Shown: positions 1 to 5,556 of the stretch, piece after piece | How the letters are laid out: each line of letters starts with the position of its first letter | How positions within the stretch are numbered: the first letter of the stretch is position 1 | Notes under the pieces: model-generated | The model's input: only the letters and a program-made list of their open reading frames with translations | Told to the model about the DNA's origin: nothing | The model's database searches: none | Origin: an uncultured Veillonella sp. | Lineage (GTDB): Bacteria; Bacillota; Negativicutes; Veillonellales; Veillonellaceae | DNA: 6,721 nucleotides | Assembly (NCBI GenBank): GCA_900549805.1 | Contig: URPV01000059.1 | Coordinates: 1-6,721, forward strand | Direction of reading: 5' to 3' | Translations under genes and position numbers: made by a program

Positions 1-559
1 ACGCGCGGCCATCCAAATACTCTTCTACTACCAAAAGAGGATCATATTGAAGAGAATCCCTAAGGGCAACCTCTAAGCTTTCTTGATTCTTAGCGATGGT
101 CACACCGATAGAGGACCCTTGTGTAGCTGCCTTAACCACTACAGGAAATGAGAAGTGGGCTAAAATATGATCTTTGATTTCCTCAGGGGATTGTACATTT
201 CCATTGTAGGATTCAGACCGCGCTGTTGGTACATTAGCCCCTTTAAAAACGGCTTTAGAGATGTTCTTATTCATCCCTACAGCTTGGGTCATTACACCAG
301 ACCCTGTATAAGGAATCCCTGCCATTTCTAAAACACCTTGCAGGGCTCCGTCTTCACCAAACTTACCATGAATGGCATTGAAAACTACCTCTCCACCAAG
401 TTGTTTAATATCTTCTACTACAGTAGAAGGGTTTAATTCCAATGCTGTTACCTTGTGGCCCTTAGCTTGCAAGGCCTCTGTGATAGCAGCTCCCGTACGA
501 CGAGATACATCAGCTTCTTTGGATGGACCACCCATCAATACGATAATATGTTTGCCCAT
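1..559 (-). CDS. ddl: D-alanine--D-alanine ligase, N-terminal 186 residues (3' end outside window)
   Basis: Ddl is a cytoplasmic ATP-grasp enzyme that joins two D-Ala to give the D-Ala-D-Ala dipeptide used by MurF. I translated the frame from the ATG at 559-557; it stays open to the window edge, giving 186 of an expected 300 or so residues. Visible motifs are GGPSKEADVS (10-19; Glu15 sits where the family's N-terminal catalytic Glu lies), NAIHGKFGEDGALQG (61-75), IPYTGSGV (82-89), a Lys in MNK (96-98), VVVKAATQGSSIGV (140-153) and VEEYLDGR near the end. Two positions differ from the usual motifs: MNK for MDK, and TQGSS for REGSS. The start overlaps the murC stop by one base (TAATG) and has a GGAGG 10 nt upstream, so translation is probably coupled to murC. 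The omega-loop that separates D-Ala-D-Ala from D-Ala-D-Lac/D-Ser ligases lies beyond the window, so specificity is inferred from context. Confidence 0.95.
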   Translation of the reverse strand, partial: MGKHIIVLMGGPSKEADVSRRTGAAITEALQAKGHKVTALELNPSTVVEDIKQLGGEVVFNAIHGKFGEDGALQGVLEMAGIPYTGSGVMTQAVGMNKNISKAVFKGANVPTARSESYNGNVQSPEEIKDHILAHFSFPVVVKAATQGSSIGVTIAKNQESLEVALRDSLQYDPLLVVEEYLDGRA

Positions 560-574
560 TATAGTGTTTCCTCC
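557..574 (-). promoter_or_regulatory. murC-ddl translational coupling site
   Basis: The coding strand shows GGAGG (574-570), a 10 nt spacer, then TAATG (561-557), in which the last base of the murC TAA stop is the first base of the ddl ATG. A strong SD inside the upstream gene with a one-base stop/start overlap is the classic arrangement for reinitiation. It predicts that ddl output follows murC output. Confidence 0.8.
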
Positions 575-1938
575 AATAATTCCAAGAGTTTTGGTCCATA
601 TTGGTTAATGGACCCAGCCCCCATAGTAATAACCAAATCATTAGGACGGACCACTTTACTGAGAATCTTAGGAATATCATCTACATTAGGTACATAGTTA
701 ACATGTTTACCCGTTTCAGTCTCGATGCGATCAGGAATGGTTCGACCATCAATACCATCAATAGGGTCTTCGCCAGCAGCGTAGATATCGGTCATATAGA
801 GCTCATCTGCAGCACTAAAAGCGGTAGCAAATTCATTGGCCAAGAGTTGAGTCCGGGTATACCGGTGTGGTTGGAAAACACAAATAACACGATGCTTTTC
901 CAATTCCTTAGCAGCCTTTAAGGTAGCCGCAATTTCTGTTGGATGGTGAGCATAATCATCAACTACCCATACACCAGCTACATGCCCCTTGGTTTCAAAG
1001 CGCCGTTTTGCCCCTACAAACTTAGATAAGGCCTTTTGGCAAACTTCCACAGAGAGTCCATATACAGCATGGCAAGTAATAAAAGCAGCCATGGAGTTCA
1101 ATACATTATGGCGTCCTGGTACGCGGAGAGTCAAACGAGCTATACTTTGTCCCTTATAGTACACATCATAAACCAGATGGCCATCTACATAGTGTACATT
1201 GCGGGCCATATAATCATTAGATTCATCAAAACCATAGGTATAGAAGGTGTGGTCCACCTGACTCATGACATAGCGAATATTGTCATTATCACCACATACT
1301 ACAGCGATGCCATCTTTAGGTAGACGATTCACAAATTCAACAAAGGCAGCCAGAAGATTTTCCATAGTTCCATAATGGTCCATATGGTCATTTTCAATAT
1401 TGGTAATAACCACTGTATGAGGGTTGTACTTGAGGAAAGACCCATCTGATTCATCTGCTTCTGCTACGGAAATATTCCCTTTGCCTGCTACAGAAGAGCC
1501 ACCCAGGTAGTCTACTTCCCCACCGATGATGACGGTCGGATCCACTTGTCCTTCTACTAAGATTTGGCCAATCATAGATGTGGTGGATGTCTTACCATGA
1601 GCCCCTGCCACAGCAATTCCCTTTGTCACATCTAAGACCGCTTTTACAATATCGGACCGATGAAGAATCGTAATGCCTAATTCACGAGCAGCCTTAAGTT
1701 CCGGGTTCGTTTCCCGGATAGCTGTAGAACGAACTACGGCATCTACGTCCTTCACATAGGATGCATCGTGCCCTATGTGAATGGTAGCCCCTTGAGACCG
1801 GAACTTTTCGATAACTGGTGATTCCTTAATATCGGATCCCGAGACTTCATATCCTTTTGCAATCAAAATATTGGCAATGGCCCGCATACCAGAACCACCA
1901 ATACCAATCAAGTGAATCTTTTTGATCCCCTCTAACAT
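559..1938 (-). CDS. murC: UDP-N-acetylmuramate--L-alanine ligase (MurC)
   Basis: MurC is the cytoplasmic, ATP-dependent ligase that adds L-Ala to UDP-MurNAc, the first step of stem peptide assembly. The 459-residue product is normal in length and shows the three Mur ligase domains in order. The N-terminal nucleotide-sugar domain has GIGGSGMRAIA (12-22). The central ATPase domain has the P-loop AGAHGKTSTTSM (111-122), EADESDGSFL (160-169), NIENDHMDHYG (180-190) and GRHNVLN (275-281). The C-terminal domain has GAKRRFE (309-315), DDYAHHPTEI (327-336), FQPHRYTRT (355-363) and a terminal GAGSI (440-444). DDYAHHPTEI and HRYTRT distinguish MurC from other Mur ligases; the recycling ligase Mpl is the main alternative, but position in the cluster favours MurC. 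The P-loop has Ala where most MurC proteins have Thr (GTHGKT), and GMRAIA replaces the commoner GMSGIA. The ATG at 1938 has AGGAG (1951-1947) 8 nt upstream. The gene lies 24 nt after murG and overlaps ddl by 1 nt. Confidence 0.97.
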   Translation of the reverse strand: MLEGIKKIHLIGIGGSGMRAIANILIAKGYEVSGSDIKESPVIEKFRSQGATIHIGHDASYVKDVDAVVRSTAIRETNPELKAARELGITILHRSDIVKAVLDVTKGIAVAGAHGKTSTTSMIGQILVEGQVDPTVIIGGEVDYLGGSSVAGKGNISVAEADESDGSFLKYNPHTVVITNIENDHMDHYGTMENLLAAFVEFVNRLPKDGIAVVCGDNDNIRYVMSQVDHTFYTYGFDESNDYMARNVHYVDGHLVYDVYYKGQSIARLTLRVPGRHNVLNSMAAFITCHAVYGLSVEVCQKALSKFVGAKRRFETKGHVAGVWVVDDYAHHPTEIAATLKAAKELEKHRVICVFQPHRYTRTQLLANEFATAFSAADELYMTDIYAAGEDPIDGIDGRTIPDRIETETGKHVNYVPNVDDIPKILSKVVRPNDLVITMGAGSINQYGPKLLELLEETL

Positions 1939-1962
1939 GTTTATCTCTCCTAACTAAGATTA

Positions 1963-3075
1963 TTATTTTGCAATTTCCAAGGCCAAGTCTGCGATGTCTT
2001 TAGCCGCATTTGGTTTACCCAAATCCTTAGCGGCCTGAGCCATCCGTTGACACATATGAGGATTGTTCATAAAGCTTTCAATCTCTTCTATCAAATCATG
2101 GGAGGTCAGAGCCTTATCCACAATCATATGAGCCGCTCCTCGTTGCACGAAAATTTGCGCATTGAAGGTTTGATGGTCTTCCGCCGCATAAGGATAAGGA
2201 ATCAAAACAGATGGAATTCCCCTAACCGCCAACTCTGCAAGGCCGATAGCGCCAGCTCGGAAAATAGCTAAATCGGCTGCAGCTAGGGCCTTAGGCATGT
2301 CATGTAAATAAGGTAGGATCAGGGATGATTGCCCATACTCTTCCTGACCTTCTTCCATGCCCAATGCTTGGGTTACGGAGTGGTACTCACCAGAACCAGT
2401 AAGATGGATCAACTTGATGCCAGGATTATCCTTAAAGTGCTCATGCACTTCAATCATAGCTGTATTAATAGAACGGGCTCCACGGGATCCACCAGAAATG
2501 AGAACGTTAAATTGATTATCAGCTAGATGGAAGAAATCACGCCCTTCTTGGCGGGTATCAGCCAAGACTTCTGGTCGTACAGGATTACCCGTATATACAA
2601 CCCGCCTACACTTATGAAAATACTTAGCTGCCTCTTCATAACCAACGGCCACCACCTTTACCACGCGGGATAAGATTTTATTGGTAACGCCAGCAATAAC
2701 ATTTTGTTCTTGAATGATGGTAGGAATTTTACGTAAGGCTGCTGCCATCAGTATAGGGCCACATACATAACCGCCTGTGCCGATAACCACATCTGGTTTA
2801 AATCTAGATATGATTTGATTAGCCTTCCATAAGGATTGAGCAGTCTTACCAAGAGTAACCAGGGTGCTTAGGCCCAAGTGCCGTTGTAAGCCTTGAGCTG
2901 GAATGCTCTCAAAGGGAATTCCCTCCTTGCGTACTAGGGTTGCTTCAAGACCTGCTTCTGTTCCTACATAAAGGACTTCCGCATCGGTACTCGCCATAAT
3001 CTGTTTATAAATGGTAATAGCCGGATAAATATGGCCACCCGTACCACCTCCGGAAATAATAATCCGTTTCTTCAT
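1963..3075 (-). CDS. murG: UDP-GlcNAc:lipid I N-acetylglucosaminyltransferase (MurG)
   Basis: MurG is a GT28-family enzyme at the inner face of the membrane that transfers GlcNAc from UDP-GlcNAc to lipid I, giving lipid II. The 370-residue length is typical. The N-terminal acceptor domain shows the glycine loop GGGTGGHIYPA (9-19), GTGGYVCGP (99-107) and QEQN (122-125). The C-terminal donor domain shows GNPVR (163-167), GGSRGA (195-200), YLHDMPKALAAADL (256-269), the nucleotide-binding FRAGAIGLAEL (272-282, ending with the conserved Glu281-Leu) and PYPYAAEDHQTFNA (293-306). Most relatives have Ser before RxGA and Thr at the position of Gly278. There are no membrane segments, as expected for a peripheral protein. 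It starts 4 nt after the murD stop; the SD AGGGG (3089-3085) lies inside the end of murD, 9 nt from the ATG, which suggests coupled translation. ftsW, often found between murD and murG, is missing here. Confidence 0.97.
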   Translation of the reverse strand: MKKRIIISGGGTGGHIYPAITIYKQIMASTDAEVLYVGTEAGLEATLVRKEGIPFESIPAQGLQRHLGLSTLVTLGKTAQSLWKANQIISRFKPDVVIGTGGYVCGPILMAAALRKIPTIIQEQNVIAGVTNKILSRVVKVVAVGYEEAAKYFHKCRRVVYTGNPVRPEVLADTRQEGRDFFHLADNQFNVLISGGSRGARSINTAMIEVHEHFKDNPGIKLIHLTGSGEYHSVTQALGMEEGQEEYGQSSLILPYLHDMPKALAAADLAIFRAGAIGLAELAVRGIPSVLIPYPYAAEDHQTFNAQIFVQRGAAHMIVDKALTSHDLIEEIESFMNNPHMCQRMAQAAKDLGKPNAAKDIADLALEIAK

Positions 3076-3079
3076 GATT

Positions 3080-4441
3080 TCATTCCCCTTTTAACCGCAA
3101 TACTTCTCGTTTGAAATCACAACCGCGCTCTTCAAAACAGGAATACCAATCAAAGCTAGAGCAAGCTGGTGATAAGAGAACAACATCTCCTTTTTGGCCC
3201 AGTTCTCGACCTAACTTTACAGCTTGGCCCATAGAGGATGCCCGATGAATGGACTCAATACCTACACTTCGTGCAGCTGCTTCAAATCTGTCCGCCGCCT
3301 CACCCATAAGAATGAGCTCTTTCGTATGATCTTTGACCACCTTCATAAACTCATGCAAAGGCGTCATCTTATCATGGCCGCCCATAAGAAGAATGACCTT
3401 CTTATCAAAAGAAGCCAAGGCCTTTTCAACGGAATCTGTATTGGTTGCCTTAGAATCATTGTAATAGGTTATACCATCAATGGTGTCAACCCGTTCTAAG
3501 CGGTGCTCCACAGCCTTAAAATTAGCAATAGCATCATGGATACTATCAGGTTCCACACCCAATGCATAGGTCAAGGCGATAACAGACAAGATATTTTCCA
3601 CGTTATGAGCCCCTGGAATTGGGATTTCATTCTTGCTGATTATAGGTTGCGCATGCCCATCTTTAACGGCGTAACAAGTAGTCCCTGCAAAATACGCTCC
3701 ATCAGTCACCACCGCTTTTTGGCTGATGCAAAGTACCTTGCCAGTAGCTCGCACCTTCATAGCAGCCACAATAGGATCGTCAAGATTGAGAACTACAAAG
3801 TCGCTAGGCCCTTGATTTTTAAAGATATTCTCCTTGGCCAAACGGTAGCCATCCATAGTCTTATGGCGGGCTAGATGGTCGGGTGTCAGGTTAAGAACAA
3901 TCGCGCCATGAGCCTTAAAGCTATGAATAGATTCCAACTGGTAACTGGACAATTCCGCCACCAAGACACCATTTTCGGGAACAGCAAAGGCCGCTTCTGA
4001 TAGGGAATCACCTATATTTCCCCCCACATACACAGGAGAGTCAGTCCCCTTCATAACATTCGCTAATAGGGTTGTGGTAGTCGTTTTTCCGTTGGTCCCT
4101 GTAACCCCCAAAATGGGTGCCTTCGACACTTGGTAGGCTACTTCTACTTCGCCAACTACGGGAATTCCTGCTTCTTTTGCGGCTAGGAGAATAGGAATCG
4201 TCAAGGGAAGTCCTGGTGATACGACAATCATGTCTATCCCTTCCAAGAGACTTTCATCTTGTCGGCCTGTAATGATGGATACACCCAAGTCCTTCAGCTT
4301 AGCTTCTGTAGTGGGCTCTAAATCGATTGCTTTAAGGTCATTAAGAACAACCTGTGCCCCCAATTTTCCTAAGACATGAGCGGCCCCAATACCTGATGTG
4401 CCTGCGCCAATCACCAGGATTTTCTTCCCTGTATAATTCAT
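3080..4441 (-). CDS. murD: UDP-N-acetylmuramoyl-L-alanine--D-glutamate ligase (MurD)
   Basis: MurD is the cytoplasmic ligase that adds D-Glu to UDP-MurNAc-L-Ala using ATP. The 453-residue length is normal. Motifs in order are the Rossmann loop GAGTSGIGA (12-20) and SPGLP (75-79) of the UDP-binding domain; the P-loop GTNGKTTTT (115-123), the ELSSYQLE segment (163-170), NLTPDHLARH (184-193), the Lys at about 203 that is carbamylated in the family, and GAHNVENI (277-284) of the ATPase domain; then YYNDSKATNTDS (326-337) and LSPACSSFDWYSCFEERG (423-440) of the C-terminal domain. The SPGLP and SPACSSFDxF-type motifs are diagnostic of MurD. The ATG at 4441 has only a weak SD, AGG (4450-4448) 6 nt upstream, lying in a small predicted hairpin. 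It is the only gene here with a long upstream gap (119 nt), which contains promoter-like sequence, so it may have its own promoter as well as read-through from mraY. Confidence 0.97.
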   Translation of the reverse strand: MNYTGKKILVIGAGTSGIGAAHVLGKLGAQVVLNDLKAIDLEPTTEAKLKDLGVSIITGRQDESLLEGIDMIVVSPGLPLTIPILLAAKEAGIPVVGEVEVAYQVSKAPILGVTGTNGKTTTTTLLANVMKGTDSPVYVGGNIGDSLSEAAFAVPENGVLVAELSSYQLESIHSFKAHGAIVLNLTPDHLARHKTMDGYRLAKENIFKNQGPSDFVVLNLDDPIVAAMKVRATGKVLCISQKAVVTDGAYFAGTTCYAVKDGHAQPIISKNEIPIPGAHNVENILSVIALTYALGVEPDSIHDAIANFKAVEHRLERVDTIDGITYYNDSKATNTDSVEKALASFDKKVILLMGGHDKMTPLHEFMKVVKDHTKELILMGEAADRFEAAARSVGIESIHRASSMGQAVKLGRELGQKGDVVLLSPACSSFDWYSCFEERGCDFKREVLRLKGE

Positions 4442-4445
4442 ACGA

Positions 4446-4462
4446 CACCTAACCTTTAGGAG
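4446..4462 (-). promoter_or_regulatory. Small hairpin covering the murD Shine-Dalgarno region
   Basis: CCTAA (4460-4456) and TTAGG (4452-4448) are perfectly complementary around the 3-nt loop AGG. A further C-G pair (4462 and 4446) forms across a T-T mismatch. The 3' arm contains the AGG that is the best SD for murD, and the 5' flank reads CCTCC, the same as the 16S anti-SD core. The stem is short and probably only marginally stable, so any lowering of murD initiation would be modest. Confidence 0.3.
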
Positions 4463-4477
4463 GATATAAAACCCTCA

Positions 4478-4483
4478 TTTATA
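4478..4483 (-). promoter_or_regulatory. Possible second -10 hexamer (TATAAA) before murD
   Basis: TATAAA lies 36 nt before the murD ATG and directly after the proximal 12-bp repeat. A start near 4471 would give a leader of about 30 nt. There is no acceptable -35 at 16-18 nt (the sequence there is close to AACGAA), so it would need an activator, perhaps bound at the repeats. It could equally be chance in AT-rich DNA. Confidence 0.22.
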
Positions 4484-4484
4484 C

Positions 4485-4516
4485 TTTACAGATCAATTAT
4501 TTCGTTTACAGATCAA
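4485..4516 (-). repeat. Tandem 12-bp direct repeat TTGATCTGTAAA, 20-bp period, upstream of murD
   Basis: Two identical 12-mers, TTGATCTGTAAA on the coding strand, occupy 4516-4505 and 4496-4485. Their starts are exactly 20 bp apart, about two helical turns, with an 8-bp spacer (CGAAATAA). Both lie in the non-coding mraY-murD gap, so protein coding does not explain them. The proximal copy ends one base before a TATAAA hexamer (4483-4478). The layout suits a dimeric regulator bound to one face of the DNA, or a repeated element in a leader RNA. The TGTAAA core resembles the WalR/VicR half-site, but the known WalR box has a 5-nt gap and this has 14, so the regulator is not identified. Confidence 0.6.
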
Positions 4517-4559
4517 GCTATATCTTCCTTCCACTTAAGGGAGGAAACCATTTCTTTTC

Positions 4560-4589
4560 ATTATAGCACTGCCAGTAGAAGTCCAACAA
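4560..4589 (-). promoter_or_regulatory. Candidate sigma-A promoter for murD, overlapping the mraY stop codon
   Basis: On the minus strand there is a consensus extended -10, TGCTATAAT (4568-4560). A -35-like TTGTTG (4589-4584) lies 18 nt upstream of the hexamer. The TAA inside TATAAT is the mraY stop codon. Transcription would begin near 4554-4553, giving a leader of about 112 nt before the murD ATG. The -10 match is excellent, while the -35 matches the TTGACA consensus only in its TTG. Its position at the start of the only sizeable gap in the cluster supports function, but this is prediction only. Confidence 0.5.
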
Positions 4590-5538
4590 TTGCCAATATG
4601 GCTCCACATAGCCAAAAACGTCCAACAACAGTTGTTTCTTTCCAACCAGATAATTCGAAGTGATGGTGAATAGGAGACATTTTAAACACCCGTACACCCC
4701 GGGTTTTAAAAGAAATAACCTGTATGATAACGGACAGAGCTTCCATAACAAAAATGCCGCCGATGACTACCAAGAGGAGCTCTGCTTTTAAGATAATCGC
4801 CATGCCCGCAAAGGCTGCGCCCAAAGCCAAAGACCCTGTATCGCCCATGAAAACCTTTGCAGGATGAATATTAAAGAACAAGAATCCCAAGCAAACAGCG
4901 CAGATAAGAGCCGCAAAGAAGGTAATGGTGAAATTACCCATGATGATACCCAAAACCGCAAAAGCGATTGCTGCAATAGCAGATGTACCTGCTGCCAACC
5001 CGTCCAAGCCATCGGTCAAGTTAACCGCATTGGAAGAACCTACGATGATAAGGAAGGCCAAGACATAGTAGAACCAGCCTAGGTTAATATCGACATCAAC
5101 TACTGGAATCCATAGGCTTGTTGGAATCATGAGATAGTGGTCCATAATGTAGAGAAAAATGGCTGCTAAGATGAATTGACCCAAGAGCTTTTGCTTGGCC
5201 GTAAGGCCTAAGTTACGTTTTTTAGCAGCCTTCACAAAATCATCAAAGAAGCCCAAAAGACCATGACCCAAGGTAAGAATCAGAAGAGCAAAGGTTGTAG
5301 GGTTCCATTTACCAAATACCAGTGTCCCCACGAGGAGGGCTAGGAGCATGAAAACACCACCCATAGTTGGCGTGCCAGCCTTAGCTTGATGCCCTTGAGG
5401 TCCTTCTTCCCGGATAGCTTGTTGAGCGTGCAATGATGCAAGGCCTCGAATCCCAAATTTTCCAAAAACTAGGGTAATGATCAGGGTCACCACAAAGGGG
5501 ATAATCAAATGTATAAATAAATGTGACATCATATCCAT
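4561..5538 (-). CDS. mraY: Phospho-N-acetylmuramoyl-pentapeptide transferase (MraY)
   Basis: MraY is a polytopic membrane enzyme that transfers phospho-MurNAc-pentapeptide from UDP to undecaprenyl phosphate, giving lipid I and UMP. The 325-residue product has about ten hydrophobic segments, starting at residues 5-25. The cytoplasmic-loop motifs are all present: KAGTPTMGG (53-61), the Mg-binding DD (99-100) followed by KKRNLGLTAKQKLLGQ (106-121), NAVNLTDGLDGLA (170-182), FNIHPAKVFMGDTGSLALG (222-240, Asp233) and the HHHFELSGW loop (291-299). The triple-His loop separates MraY from the related WecA/TagO transferases. There are Met codons at residues 1, 3 and 4; I chose the first because GGGAG (5551-5547) lies 8 nt before it. 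It starts 18 nt after the murF stop, in the same operon. Its stop codon lies within a TATAAT sequence that may be the -10 of a promoter for murD. Confidence 0.97.
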   Translation of the reverse strand: MDMMSHLFIHLIIPFVVTLIITLVFGKFGIRGLASLHAQQAIREEGPQGHQAKAGTPTMGGVFMLLALLVGTLVFGKWNPTTFALLILTLGHGLLGFFDDFVKAAKKRNLGLTAKQKLLGQFILAAIFLYIMDHYLMIPTSLWIPVVDVDINLGWFYYVLAFLIIVGSSNAVNLTDGLDGLAAGTSAIAAIAFAVLGIIMGNFTITFFAALICAVCLGFLFFNIHPAKVFMGDTGSLALGAAFAGMAIILKAELLLVVIGGIFVMEALSVIIQVISFKTRGVRVFKMSPIHHHFELSGWKETTVVGRFWLCGAILAIVGLLLAVL

Positions 5539-5546
5539 TAATAAAA

Positions 5547-5551
5547 CTCCC
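5547..5551 (-). promoter_or_regulatory. Ribosome binding site that sets the mraY start
   Basis: GGGAG, preceded by A on the coding strand, lies 8 nt before the ATG at 5538 and just after the murF stop. The spacing suits the first of three closely spaced Met codons (residues 1, 3 and 4) better than the later two. Confidence 0.75.
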
Positions 5552-5556
5552 TTATT

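Noticed and set aside
3503..3874. 123-codon open frame on the plus strand, opposite murD
   Set aside because: It lies wholly antisense to conserved MurD coding sequence, its translation shows no recognisable domain, and I see no RBS. The same applies to the other plus-strand frames at 372-608, 455-697, 601-921, 1036-1323, 2047-2271, 2329-2526, 3224-3499 and 4864-5082.
4456..4470. AGGAGG on the plus strand as an RBS for a plus-strand gene
   Set aside because: No start codon follows at a suitable distance. The sequence is the complement of the CCTCC in the murD leader.
4525..4546. Imperfect hairpin (TTCCT...AGGAA arms, 22 nt) just after the mraY stop, considered as a terminator
   Set aside because: The stem is 5 bp plus 2 bp across a mismatch and has no T-run after it on the coding strand. 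The downstream genes complete the same pathway, so a strong terminator is not expected. The T-rich stretch lies on the other strand, where there are no genes.
4513..4551. 12-codon micro-ORF (MVSSLKWKEDIA) in the mraY-murD leader
   Set aside because: It has no Shine-Dalgarno site, its ATG would lie almost at the predicted transcript start, and it has no run of regulatory codons typical of an attenuator leader peptide.
4535..4561. 8-codon ORF starting at a TAATG overlap with the mraY stop (MKRNGFLP)
   Set aside because: It is very short and has no convincing SD. The TAATG is explained by the TATAAT sequence and chance.
4518..4751. 77-codon minus-strand frame overlapping the mraY 3' end and the gap
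   Set aside because: It is an out-of-frame shadow of mraY with Leu/Trp/Tyr-rich composition caused by the membrane-protein codons. The mraY frame carries all the conserved motifs. The same holds for the frame at 4788-5012.
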